From NCBI RefSeq assembly GCF_046298265.1, contig NZ_JBKAHK010000004.1:186001-250000 (forward strand): a stretch of DNA of 64,000 nt, given 5' to 3'. The notes under the pieces are model-generated. The model saw only the letters and a list, made by a program, of their open reading frames with translations. It made no database searches and had not been told where the DNA came from. Position numbers and translations under genes: made by a program. This stretch comes from Gillisia xinjiangensis (lineage in GTDB: Bacteria > Bacteroidota > Bacteroidia > Flavobacteriales > Flavobacteriaceae). Position 1 is the first letter of the stretch, and every line of letters starts with the position of its first letter. This document shows positions 19,164-27,377 of the stretch, piece after piece.

Positions 19164-19892
19164 ATGAAGATGAAAATAAAGAGAACCCACATTCCCGAAA
19201 AAATTTTAAATTTCAGAAACAAAAGGATTTCCCAGGAAAACTTAATGGAACAAGTTCAGCGGATTTTTGAAGTGGAAAGTCGAAAGGATCGTATAATTTT
19301 GGATAGCCTTAACGATGATTCCGAAGTTGAGGAATCCAATATTTTTGATTTTGATCTTTTGGAAGGCGATAACATTTATCATCTTTCAGACATAGAGCGT
19401 ATATGTATTGACTACCGGCTTCGGTTTTTGAACAGCGCCCTCTTTAAAGCAGAATTACCTTATCAAGCGATCTCAAAAATAAAACATCTTGAAAAAAACC
19501 ATAATACAAGCCTGAAGGGTTTTAAGATCATGGCTCCGGCCAAGGTGTTTAAATTGAAAAATTCAGACGATCCGCTTTTATTTGCTCCTATAGGAAATCA
19601 ATATTATTATCTTATACATTCCTGGGGCAGGGATTTACATCCGTTAAGGAAAGTGATGATGTGGCCTTTCAGAAACCTGGAAAATTTCATTGGTTTCGTG
19701 CTTCTTATAAGCCTGATATTAACCGCAATGGTGCCCGAAGGATTATTTTCCAAACAACAAACCACCTCCGAATTTTTTATGATCTATTTCTTTATGATAA
19801 AATGGGTTGGAGGAATTTCAATATTTTATGGAGTCAAATTGGGTAAGAATTTTAGTTCTTCCATTTGGAGAAGTAGATTTTATAACGCCTGA
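19164..19892 (+). CDS. Hypothetical membrane protein with two C-terminal helices
   Basis: I do not recognise this family. Residues 1-165 are soluble and mixed charged/hydrophobic, with an acidic middle (ILDSLNDDSEVEESNIFDFD) and a compact region around IMAPAKVFKLKNSDDPLLFAPIG that could be a small alpha/beta domain. A short WPF motif precedes two hydrophobic helices at about 175-193 and 208-225, so the N-terminal part is probably cytoplasmic. The final segment FSSSIWRSRFYNA is basic. The pattern of a cytoplasmic domain followed by paired helices fits a membrane-anchored regulator or assembly factor, but nothing establishes that. A DUF2007 protein gene follows 72 bases later on the same strand. 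Confidence 0.75.
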   Translation: MKMKIKRTHIPEKILNFRNKRISQENLMEQVQRIFEVESRKDRIILDSLNDDSEVEESNIFDFDLLEGDNIYHLSDIERICIDYRLRFLNSALFKAELPYQAISKIKHLEKNHNTSLKGFKIMAPAKVFKLKNSDDPLLFAPIGNQYYYLIHSWGRDLHPLRKVMMWPFRNLENFIGFVLLISLILTAMVPEGLFSKQQTTSEFFMIYFFMIKWVGGISIFYGVKLGKNFSSSIWRSRFYNA

Positions 19893-19964
19893 TGCGTTAA
19901 ACTCTTTTAAAAAAACATATTGATTTCTATTGTTCTGTGTATCTTAGATCGAAAATCAAGAATT

Positions 19965-20213
19965 ATGAGTACAGACGATAGTTACGAAAGGGTTTACACG
20001 GGCTCTGAAACAAATGTTCAATACCTGCAGGAGCTTTTTGAAAAAGCTGGGATTGCATCAAGGGTTAGAAATGATTTTGACTCGGGATTAAGGGCTGGAT
20101 TTGGTGGAGGACTGCCTGGCCAGGTTCAGTTATTCGCACTAAAATCGCATCTAGACGAAGCATTAAAAATCGCCAAGACCACCTTCCCAAAAGACTATAC
20201 AGATGGAGAATAA
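19965..20213 (+). CDS. DUF2007 domain protein
   Basis: This is a small DUF2007 protein (also called putative signal-transducing protein domain), 82 residues when started at the ATG at 19965 (MSTDDSYERVYTG). The pattern YERVYTGSETNVQYLQELFEKAGI is the family signature, with LFALKSHLDEALKIAKTTF at the end. The open frame reaches 19920 but the extension is not conserved-looking. Function is unknown; members are often next to membrane proteins and may bind regulatory partners. Its stop overlaps the start of the next small gene by 11 bases, so the two are translationally coupled. Confidence 0.85.
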   Translation: MSTDDSYERVYTGSETNVQYLQELFEKAGIASRVRNDFDSGLRAGFGGGLPGQVQLFALKSHLDEALKIAKTTFPKDYTDGE

Positions 20214-20415
20214 CAACGAGAATATTAACGGAGTTCCAAAGAAAAAGAACATCTGGAACCTGGTCTTAGGACTGCTTTTTTTGATCTACGGAAGCTACCG
20301 GCTATATGTTCTTTCAGAAAATAATTTTCAGGATGACACCCTTGGACTTATACTGGCCATAGGGTTTATTGCTTTTGGTTTATATGACCTCTGGAAATAT
20401 AACAAAGGCCTTTAA
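20203..20415 (+). CDS. Small two-helix membrane protein
   Basis: This is a 70-residue inner-membrane protein with a polar Asn-rich N-terminus and two hydrophobic helices (about 20-37 and 46-63), joined by a short loop with aromatic residues, ending in WKYNKGL. I cannot name a family. Its 11-base overlap with the DUF2007 gene suggests the pair acts together, with the DUF2007 protein as a cytoplasmic partner. A strong bidirectional terminator lies 36 bases after the stop. Confidence 0.8.
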   Translation: MENNNENINGVPKKKNIWNLVLGLLFLIYGSYRLYVLSENNFQDDTLGLILAIGFIAFGLYDLWKYNKGL

Positions 20416-20450
20416 CAAAATTATTAGCACTTAACATCCAATAATTTCAA

Positions 20451-20491
20451 CCAAAAAGCGGGAACTCCTAAATGGAATTCCCGCTTTTTGG
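20451..20491. terminator. Bidirectional terminator between convergent genes
   Basis: Fourteen paired bases (20451-20464 with 20478-20491) have A- and T-runs on the arms. It sits between the DUF2007 unit and the ABC-F gene and can serve both strands. Confidence 0.88.
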
Positions 20492-20536
20492 TTGTGGTCA
20501 ATTCCCTTGGAGTAAACTCAGGGATTGAGAGCTGGA

Positions 20537-22168
20537 TTATGCCTTTACTGCATACATTTTATCCCTTTGCTCCCGGATTTTCTTATCATCCATATATTCG
20601 TCAAACGTCATATACCTGTCAATTACACCGCTAGGAGTTAATTCCACGATACGGTTTGCTACTGTTTGTGCAAATTCGTGGTCATGAGTAGTAAATAATA
20701 CAGTTCCTTTAAAATTCTTAAGGGAATTATTGAATGCGGTAATAGATTCCAAATCCAGGTGATTGGTAGGTTCATCCAACATCAGGACATTGGCGCGCAT
20801 CATCATCATTCGGCTTAGCATACAACGAACTTTTTCCCCTCCAGATAATACCCTTGAAGTTTTAAGCGCTTCCTCTCCGCTAAAAATCATTTTTCCTAAA
20901 AATCCGCGAATATAAACCTCTTCCCGTTCCTCTTCAGTCTTAGCCCATTGGCGTAACCAATCAACCAGGGTTAGGTCGTTCTCAAAAAATCCAGAATTAT
21001 CCAGTGGCAAATACGATTGGGAAGTGGTGATCCCCCAGGAAAAAGTTCCTGAAACCGGCTTTTCATTGCCGTTAAGAATCTCATAAAATGCAGTAGTCGC
21101 CCGTGAATCTCTTGAAAACACAACCACCTTATCTTCTTTTTTAAGGTTTAGATCTATGTTTTTAAAGATGGTTTCCCCTTCTATGGATGCTTGCAGACCT
21201 TCAATGTTTAAGATTTGATCCCCGGCTTCCCGCTCCCTGTCAAAAATAATGGCAGGATATCTTCTGCTGGATGGCCTGATCTCTTCAATATTCAGTTTAT
21301 CAATCATCTTTTTACGCGAAGTAGCCTGTTTTGACTTGGCCACGTTCGCGCTGAAACGCATTATAAATTCCTGTAATTCTTTTTTCTTTTCTTCTGCCTT
21401 CTTATTTTGCTGAGATCGCTGTCTTGCTGCAAGCTGAGACGATTCATACCAAAAAGTATAATTTCCGCTGAAATGATTTATTTTCCCAAAATCTATATCG
21501 GATATATGCGTGCAAACTGAATCCAAAAAGTGACGGTCGTGAGAAACCACGATCACCGTATTATCATAATTGGCAAGAAAGTTCTCCAGCCAAAGAATTG
21601 CTTCATAATCCAGATCGTTGGTTGGCTCATCCATGATCAATACATCCGGATTTCCAAAAAGTGCCTGGGCTAAAAGAACCCTCACTTTTTGCTGTCCGTC
21701 AAGATCTTTCATTTGGGTATAATGGTAATTCGCCTTTATTCCCAAATTTGAAAGCAGGGAAGCAGCGTTACTATCGGCATTCCAGCCGTCCATTTCCTCA
21801 AAAGTAACCTGTAGCACTCCTACCCGTTCCCCATCGGCATCATTAAAATCCTCCTTGGCATAGATCTCGTCCATTTCTTTCTTGATCTTGTAAAGAGGCT
21901 TGTTACCCATAATCACTGTTTCCAAAACCGGATATTCATCATACAAATTATGATTTTGCTCCAAAACAGACATACGCTTACCGGGTTCCAGAAAAACCCT
22001 TCCGCTGGTTGGCTCAGATTTTCCTGAAAGTATGTTTAAAAACGTAGATTTCCCGGCACCATTGGCACCAATAATCCCATAAATATTTCCTTGTGTAAAA
22101 CTGGTAGAAACCTCATCAAACAACACGCGCTTACCAAATTGAACCGAAAGATTTGAAACTGATAACAT
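20537..22168 (-). CDS. ABC-F family ribosome-associated ATPase (YbiT/Ettan-like)
   Basis: This is a soluble twin-nucleotide-binding-domain protein of the ABC-F family, which binds the ribosomal E site to tune translation or antibiotic resistance; it has no membrane domain. NBD1 has a normal Walker A (GANGAGKST at residues 34-42) and Walker B (VLIMDEPTNDLD), but its signature is LDGQQK instead of LSGGE. After the charged linker (KKAEEKKKELQ), NBD2 lacks a usable Walker A (VVFSRDSRATTAFY) but keeps an intact LSGGEKVR signature and LMLDEPTNHLD. ABC dimers pair Walker A of one half with the signature of the other, so one composite site should be active and one dead. The length of 543 is normal. 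Confidence 0.94.
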   Translation of the reverse strand: MLSVSNLSVQFGKRVLFDEVSTSFTQGNIYGIIGANGAGKSTFLNILSGKSEPTSGRVFLEPGKRMSVLEQNHNLYDEYPVLETVIMGNKPLYKIKKEMDEIYAKEDFNDADGERVGVLQVTFEEMDGWNADSNAASLLSNLGIKANYHYTQMKDLDGQQKVRVLLAQALFGNPDVLIMDEPTNDLDYEAILWLENFLANYDNTVIVVSHDRHFLDSVCTHISDIDFGKINHFSGNYTFWYESSQLAARQRSQQNKKAEEKKKELQEFIMRFSANVAKSKQATSRKKMIDKLNIEEIRPSSRRYPAIIFDREREAGDQILNIEGLQASIEGETIFKNIDLNLKKEDKVVVFSRDSRATTAFYEILNGNEKPVSGTFSWGITTSQSYLPLDNSGFFENDLTLVDWLRQWAKTEEEREEVYIRGFLGKMIFSGEEALKTSRVLSGGEKVRCMLSRMMMMRANVLMLDEPTNHLDLESITAFNNSLKNFKGTVLFTTHDHEFAQTVANRIVELTPSGVIDRYMTFDEYMDDKKIREQRDKMYAVKA

Positions 22169-22350
22169 AAATTTTTATTTTCTTCTAATAATTTTTGCAA
22201 AAGTAGCTAATATTGCCCACTTCATAAAAGATTAACGTTTTAAATAACCCTTTTAACGTGCAGTTAACATAGCTCCGGAAAGGCAAAAATTACTTTTGTA
22301 TTAAATACCGTGAACTTTAGGATCAACCTCACTTGCTCTTAAAACCTAAT

Positions 22351-23772
22351 ATGAACATAAAAACAGCTCTTATAGTATTTTTTGCAATTCTGACATTTTT
22401 TTCCTGCAAAAAGGAAACTAATGGTTTAGATGACACTTATATAGGGGGGCAAATTGCCAATCCAACAAGTGAATATGTTATTATCTCTAAAAATAATGTC
22501 ATCCTGGATACTCTTTATTTAAATGAAAATAACAAGTTTAGTGGAAAGCTTAAGAATATTGAAGCTGGATTGTATGTTTTCAGGCACCCGCCCGAAAATC
22601 AAGTGATGTATCTGGAACCGGGAGATAGCACATTGATTTGGGTAAACACCTTAGCATTTGATGAATCTATAAATTTTAGTGGAAAAGGTGCTGATAAAAG
22701 CAATTTCATCACAAATATTTATCTTTTAAATCAGAAAAATAACGACCTCATTCTTTCCTATTATAAAGTAGAACCCATAGAATTTGCCCGAAAAACAGAT
22801 TCCATAAGAGAAGTGCGGCACCAAGAGCTGGATAAAATAAATGTAAAAAAAGAGTTTTCAGAAGAATTCTACCAACTGGCAAAAACCAGTATCAATTACG
22901 AGTATTATGATTTAAGAGAACGATACGCCCTTTTAATCCATAAATACCAAAGAGAGTATATCGATAAAATTCCGGGTGATTTTCATGAGTATCGTAAAAA
23001 TATTAATTTTAATGATGAACAGTTTCAAAATTATTATTTGTACTTAAACCTGATTGACGATTATATACGAACTGTTTCTGTGGAAAATTGCAATAAAAAT
23101 AACATTGCCGGGCATTCCTGTTCCAACCTTATAAGTGTGGAGAATATTAGAAGAAGGATTTTAATGACGGATTCCCTTATTCAAAATAAAAACATCAAGA
23201 ATCCTTTTCTTGAAAGGCTTGCCGCACAGGGGATTATTTTTTCTACCAGCCTGGGGGAAATTAAATCGATCCTGAAACTGATTGAGGAAATTAACTATGA
23301 AGGAAATGCGCTGACAGACCTAAAACAAATGGCAGAAATCCAGGGAAGCTTACTTCCGGGAAATAATATTGGCGAGTTAAAATTAGTCCTTACAACTGGG
23401 GAAACCGTGCAGTTAAAAAATATTTCCACAAAACCTATAGTTACTTTCCATTGGTCCTTAAGCGAACAAGGACATCACAGATTGGCGCATAAGATCATTA
23501 AAGATCTTAGATTTAAATATCCTGAAATCAATTTTATAGGGATCAACATAGATAAGGATCAAACCGAAATTTGGAAAAGGGTAATTAAAAATAATTCTTA
23601 TAATCCGGAATTTGAATATCAACCCGACATGATTCGGGTGAAAGAGGGTTTATTGAAAAATTATTTAAATAAAATGCTCTTTATGGATCCTTCCGGAACC
23701 ATAATCAAAGGGGATATTCAATTGAACGCACCCGATTTGGAAACAAGTATTCTTGAATTTATTAGTCAGTGA
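22351..23772 (+). CDS. Thioredoxin-fold lipoprotein lacking the CxxC motif
   Basis: This is a periplasm-facing lipoprotein of TlpA/AhpC-like architecture. Started at the ATG at 22351 it has a signal peptide and lipobox LTFFSC with Cys19; the ORF extends six residues upstream in-frame. Residues about 25-110 form a beta-rich N-terminal domain (a DUF4369-like feature of Bacteroidota thioredoxin lipoproteins), residues 110-320 are helical, and 340-473 are the thioredoxin fold ending in YLNKMLFMDPSGTIIKG. The position where CxxC should be reads TFHWSLSEQGHH, so the redox pair is missing and the protein is probably a binding or folding scaffold, not a disulfide reductase. Confidence 0.82.
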   Translation: MNIKTALIVFFAILTFFSCKKETNGLDDTYIGGQIANPTSEYVIISKNNVILDTLYLNENNKFSGKLKNIEAGLYVFRHPPENQVMYLEPGDSTLIWVNTLAFDESINFSGKGADKSNFITNIYLLNQKNNDLILSYYKVEPIEFARKTDSIREVRHQELDKINVKKEFSEEFYQLAKTSINYEYYDLRERYALLIHKYQREYIDKIPGDFHEYRKNINFNDEQFQNYYLYLNLIDDYIRTVSVENCNKNNIAGHSCSNLISVENIRRRILMTDSLIQNKNIKNPFLERLAAQGIIFSTSLGEIKSILKLIEEINYEGNALTDLKQMAEIQGSLLPGNNIGELKLVLTTGETVQLKNISTKPIVTFHWSLSEQGHHRLAHKIIKDLRFKYPEINFIGINIDKDQTEIWKRVIKNNSYNPEFEYQPDMIRVKEGLLKNYLNKMLFMDPSGTIIKGDIQLNAPDLETSILEFISQ

Positions 23773-23794
23773 AATAGCTGGTTTTATAAAATAA

Positions 23795-23834
23795 AAACAG
23801 AACCCCCTAAATTCACATTTCGGGGGTTCTGTTT
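23795..23834. terminator. Bidirectional terminator between convergent genes
   Basis: A 13-base-pair stem (23795-23807 with 23822-23834) flanks a 14-base loop, with A- and T-rich ends. It lies between the thioredoxin-fold lipoprotein gene and the transaldolase-like gene and can serve both. Confidence 0.85.
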
Positions 23835-23858
23835 ATTAAGAATAATAAGTTATAATTC

Positions 23859-24512
23859 TTAGTTCCCTTTGTTATAGTCTGCCAGGAATTTTGCCAGTCC
23901 ACTATCTGTAAGCGGATGGTTTAAAAGACCTTCAATAGAAGAAAGTGGTCCTGTCATAACATCGGCACCAATTTTAGCACACTCCAGAATATGCATACTG
24001 TGTCTTACTGAAGCCGCAAGAATCTGGGTTTCAAATCCATAATTATCGTAAATCAACCGAATATCTGCAATCAGGTTTAAACCGTCTGTTGAAATATCAT
24101 CTAGTCTTCCTATAAATGGAGAAACATAGGTAGCACCTGCCTTAGCTGCTAATAATGCCTGTCCCGCAGAAAAAACCAGGGTGCAATTTGTGCGGATCCC
24201 TTTATCACTAAAATATTTAATAGCTTTAATCCCTTCTTTAATCATTGGAACTTTTACCACTATTTGATCATGCAATTTTGCAAGTTCTTCCCCTTCTTTC
24301 ACGATCCCGGCAAAATCTGTAGCGATTACCTCCGCACTCACATCTCCATCTACGATCTCACATATTTTTTTGTAATGATTGATGATGTTTTCCCTTCCTG
24401 TAATCCCTTCCTTGGCCATAAGGGAAGGATTAGTAGTAACCCCATCAAGAACTCCAAGTTCCTGGGCTTCCTTTATTTGGTCAAGATTTGCAGTATCAAT
24501 AAAAAATTTCAT
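23859..24512 (-). CDS. Transaldolase / fructose-6-phosphate aldolase family protein
   Basis: This is a class I aldolase of the short TalC/FSA type (217 residues), which forms a Schiff base and transfers dihydroxyacetone units in the non-oxidative pentose phosphate route or cleaves fructose 6-phosphate. Typical features: the FFIDTANLDQIKEA start, VTTNPSLM, the Schiff-base lysine in IVVKVPM at about residue 85, and CTLVFSAGQALLAAKAGATYVSPFIGR. Separating transaldolase from FSA activity by sequence needs the residue that is Gln in FSA and Glu in transaldolases, which I cannot assign with certainty here. It has a shared terminator with the convergent lipoprotein gene. Confidence 0.93.
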   Translation of the reverse strand: MKFFIDTANLDQIKEAQELGVLDGVTTNPSLMAKEGITGRENIINHYKKICEIVDGDVSAEVIATDFAGIVKEGEELAKLHDQIVVKVPMIKEGIKAIKYFSDKGIRTNCTLVFSAGQALLAAKAGATYVSPFIGRLDDISTDGLNLIADIRLIYDNYGFETQILAASVRHSMHILECAKIGADVMTGPLSSIEGLLNHPLTDSGLAKFLADYNKGN

Positions 24513-24585
24513 AGTTGTGTATTTTAAGGTTTTACTTTTATATTAAGCAACTCCCGGGTAACAGGAAAGCTATTTTTTCGCGAAA

Positions 24586-25404
24586 TTACAATTTATAATG
24601 TTTAAGGAGCATTTTCTCATATACTTTATCCGGTAAAATGCGCTTAAGTGCAATGGAAAATTTTTGCAAGGGCTCCCCTACTTTATAATGTCCTTTGGGA
24701 TTTTTTGTATGGATGATTTTATAAATTGCTTTTGCCATCAACTGAGGATCTTTTCCGGATGCCACATGCTGGTTCATTATATCCAGGGTATTGCTGTAAG
24801 CCTTTTTATAAGGTGAAGTTTCCAGAACCGGTGCGTGGTATCTTCCGGCAGCAATATTAGTTGCAAAATCTCCCGGCGCAACATTGGTCATTTTTATATT
24901 AAAGTCTTTCAATTCCATCCTAAAAGCTTCCGTCGTTAATTCCAAAGCACCTTTGGTGGCAGAATATATTCCTCGGTAAGGCAAGCCCATATATCCTGCA
25001 ATGGAGGTAATATTAATTACAAGTCCTTCCCCCTGCTGTCGCATAAGGGGCAAAACCGCTTTTATAACATTTAAAGGACCAAAATAATTGGTGTCAAAGG
25101 CTTTTTTGATCTCCACTTCCGGAGTTTCCTCAATAGGACCCGTGATCCCAATTCCCGCGTTATTGATTAAGACATCTATACGCCCCTCCTTTTTAATAAT
25201 TTCTGAAATTGCCGCAGTAATAGTCTCATTCCTGGTAACATCAAGCGCAACAAGTGAAAATGGAAAATTGGCGATCTTGCCAGGATTTCTGCTGGTACCG
25301 TAAACAATGAAATTTTTGCTTTTTAAATATTCACCTATGGATTTTCCAATTCCTGAAGAACCACCTGTGATAAGGACAACTTTTGAAGAAGTATCTGTTT
25401 TCAT
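24586..25404 (-). CDS. Short-chain dehydrogenase/reductase
   Basis: This is a classical SDR with a Rossmann fold, NAD(P)-dependent. Motifs: LITGGSSGIGKS (dinucleotide binding, about residues 12-23), LINNAGIG at about 83-90, the catalytic Ser in INITSIAGY (about 135) and YSATKGAL carrying the Tyr-x3-Lys pair at about residue 152. The length of 272 and the C-terminal LKRILPDKVYEKML tail fit the subgroup near 3-ketoacyl or sphinganine reductase-like SDRs, but the substrate is unknown. It is transcribed alone; the SRP RNA gene lies just upstream on the same strand. Confidence 0.92.
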   Translation of the reverse strand: MKTDTSSKVVLITGGSSGIGKSIGEYLKSKNFIVYGTSRNPGKIANFPFSLVALDVTRNETITAAISEIIKKEGRIDVLINNAGIGITGPIEETPEVEIKKAFDTNYFGPLNVIKAVLPLMRQQGEGLVINITSIAGYMGLPYRGIYSATKGALELTTEAFRMELKDFNIKMTNVAPGDFATNIAAGRYHAPVLETSPYKKAYSNTLDIMNQHVASGKDPQLMAKAIYKIIHTKNPKGHYKVGEPLQKFSIALKRILPDKVYEKMLLKHYKL

Positions 25405-25449
25405 AGATCACAAAGATGCGATAAAAATTAAATATCAGACACAAAAAAT

Positions 25450-25543
25450 GGCAAGCGACCCACATCACACCGCTACGACCACTTACCCTTGCTGCGTTCC
25501 CGCCCTGGGGGATTCAGCAGGAGCTGGTTGTGTGGGACTTGCC
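25450..25543 (-). ncRNA. ffs: Signal recognition particle RNA, small bacterial type
   Basis: The minus strand carries the conserved domain IV of 4.5S-like SRP RNA. The apical part reads GGCGGGAACGCAGCAAGGGT, with the symmetric GGGAACGCAGCA internal loop that binds Ffh. The ends pair (GGCAAG near 25543 with CTTGCC near 25450, then CCCACA with TGTGGG), giving a hairpin of about 94 bases. Its 3' end runs into ATTTTTTG, which would terminate transcription. Ends are estimated from the closing helix. The RNA pairs with the FtsY/Ffh system for co-translational membrane targeting. Confidence 0.93.
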
Positions 25544-25631
25544 GGGGCAAAGATACAATCTTTGATACATTTTACAAGGATTTTTTAGATTGATTTAATT
25601 AATTTAGCCTTCAGTAAATACCCACATTTTC

Positions 25632-26684
25632 ATGAAAAATTCTAACCTCCTGTTACTGTTTATATTAAACCTCACATTGATTTCCTGCGGAAGTAATTCC
25701 GGAAAAAAAATCAGTGATTTTTCTTTGAGTCTTATGGATTCGAAGACCGAATTTCAACTTGGAGAGACCCTGGAAGTTGCTGTAAAAAATCCGAAAAACA
25801 GGGAAATCGATTCTGTCAGCTTTTATTTTGAAGATCATTTACTGGAAAAATCAGATAAAACTTCAGCCAGTCTTCAGCTGAAAGATCAGAAACTCGGGAA
25901 TCAAAATATTCAGGCTTTGGTATATTCCGAAGGAAAAACAGACAGTATACAGATTGGTGTAAAAATTTTCAACAATAACCTACCGGAAATTTATACCTAT
26001 AAAATAATCAATACCTATCCCCATGATCAAAAAGCGTATACGCAGGGTTTAGAATTTTATAAGGATACTTTATATGAAAGCACCGGGCAGTACGGAAATT
26101 CATCGTTACGTAAGACCGATTTTGAAACCGGAGAAATCCTTAAAAAGGTAGATCTGGCCGACCGATATTTTGGGGAAGGCCTTTCTGTTTTAAACGATAA
26201 GATCTACCAACTTACCTGGAATGAAGGTGAAGGTTTGATTTACGATATTGCAGATTTAAAACAAACTGGAAGTTTTAAATACAATCAAAGTAAAGAAGGC
26301 TGGGGGCTCACCAATGATGGAAAGAAATTTTATAAAAGCGATGGAAGCGAAAAAATATGGATTTTAAATGGCACTACCTTAGCTGAAGAAAGTTTTATCC
26401 AACCCACAACCCACCGTTCCATATCCACTCAATTGAATGAATTGGAATGGATAGAAGGAAAAATCTACGCAAACACTTACCAAAAAGATGGAGTAGCGAT
26501 TATTAATCCGAAAAATGGAGCAATAGAAGGTCTTATCAATTTTCAGGGGCTTCGGGACAAAGTAACACAACATCCGGACCTGGATGTTTTAAACGGGATC
26601 GCATACAATCCTAATACCAAAAAAATCTATGTGACCGGAAAGAACTGGGATAAATTATTTGAAGTTGAAATTATAAAAAAATGA
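25632..26684 (+). CDS. Glutaminyl-peptide cyclotransferase lipoprotein
   Basis: This is a bacterial glutaminyl cyclase of the plant/bacterial five-bladed beta-propeller type, which cyclises N-terminal Gln to pyroglutamate on exported proteins. A signal peptide ends in LTLISCGS (lipobox Cys near residue 19). Residues about 25-110 are an N-terminal domain; the propeller follows (YPHDQKAYTQGLEF, FEGL-type start, YESTGQYG, KWGLTNDGKKFYKSDGS-like repeats, then WIEGKIYANTY, GIAYNPNTKKIYVTGK). The Bacteroidota enzymes are longer than the plant ones because of the N-terminal domain. The stop overlaps the next start by four bases (ATGA), so the thioesterase is co-translated. Confidence 0.92.
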   Translation: MKNSNLLLLFILNLTLISCGSNSGKKISDFSLSLMDSKTEFQLGETLEVAVKNPKNREIDSVSFYFEDHLLEKSDKTSASLQLKDQKLGNQNIQALVYSEGKTDSIQIGVKIFNNNLPEIYTYKIINTYPHDQKAYTQGLEFYKDTLYESTGQYGNSSLRKTDFETGEILKKVDLADRYFGEGLSVLNDKIYQLTWNEGEGLIYDIADLKQTGSFKYNQSKEGWGLTNDGKKFYKSDGSEKIWILNGTTLAEESFIQPTTHRSISTQLNELEWIEGKIYANTYQKDGVAIINPKNGAIEGLINFQGLRDKVTQHPDLDVLNGIAYNPNTKKIYVTGKNWDKLFEVEIIKK

Positions 26685-27085
26685 GCCTGAGCCCCGAAAT
26701 TTTTGAACAAACCATTAAGGTTACCAAGGCAGATCTTGATGAACTGCAGCATGTAAACAATGTGCGGTATGTGCAATGGATGGAAGATATCGCTAAAGCA
26801 CACTGGAACGTCCGCGCAAGTGACGAGATTAAGGAAGACTATTTTTGGATAGTGATACGCCACGAGATCGATTATAAAGGACAGGCATTCCTGGATGATG
26901 AATTATTATTGCAGACATATGTTGGGGAGCACACCCATGTAACCTCACAGCGACTGGTAAACATTTTGAATAAGAAAACCCAGGAAGTTCTTATAAAAGC
27001 AAAATCTACCTGGTGTTTGATGGACTATAAAACCAAAAAGCCCGTAAAAATTACGGAAGAGATGGTTCGGGTGTTTTATAAATAG
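26681..27085 (+). CDS. Acyl-CoA thioesterase, hotdog fold (4HBT/YbgC-like)
   Basis: This is a single hotdog domain of 134 residues that should hydrolyse an acyl-CoA or acyl-ACP thioester. The 4HBT-type signature appears as DELQHVNNVRYVQWMED near residue 20-35, where Asp/His-Asn residues shape the active site, followed by the central VIRHEIDYKGQAFLDDEL strand-helix. It overlaps the glutaminyl cyclase gene by four bases, so it is co-translated with an exported protein although it is itself cytoplasmic. Substrate chain length is not deducible. Confidence 0.9.
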   Translation: MSLSPEIFEQTIKVTKADLDELQHVNNVRYVQWMEDIAKAHWNVRASDEIKEDYFWIVIRHEIDYKGQAFLDDELLLQTYVGEHTHVTSQRLVNILNKKTQEVLIKAKSTWCLMDYKTKKPVKITEEMVRVFYK

Positions 27086-27120
27086 AAGATGGTTTCGTGA
27101 TAGTCAAATTCAGGTATCAG

Positions 27121-27162
27121 GCCGGGGTGATTGCAGTTATAATTTAGTTCCTTAAACCTTCC
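27121..27162 (+). repeat. First arm of an imperfect 42-base direct repeat
   Basis: This segment matches 27329-27370 closely (cggggtg..t.cagttata, then tt.cttaa.ccttcc), about 36 of 42 positions by eye. Both lie in the untranslated gap between the thioesterase gene and hemL. Confidence 0.7.
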
Positions 27163-27297
27163 GTCTTAATCGGCCGTAGAATCCTGGTAAATCAGAAACA
27201 TCCTGGTTCCTATTAATCCACCTTCCCTTCAAAGGAAAGGAGCCCTTTGTTTTTTCTTATTATTTTAAACAAACTTAAAATTTAAAAAATATAAAAG

Positions 27298-27370
27298 CCC
27301 CCCTCCTCAGAAGGAGGGGAGGCCAAAGACCGGGGTGGTTTCAGTTATACTTTAATTCCTTAACCCTTCC
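27298..27370 (+). repeat. GC-rich hairpin and second arm of the direct repeat
   Basis: Positions 27300-27307 (cccctcct) pair with 27312-27319 around a four-base loop, a motif like the common Bacteroidota CCCCTCC intergenic repeat. The second copy of the 42-base direct repeat runs 27329-27370. The GC-rich patch stands out from its AT-rich surroundings and looks like a small decayed insertion-type element, not a terminator, because no T-run follows. Confidence 0.65.
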
Positions 27371-27377
27371 AGTGGGA

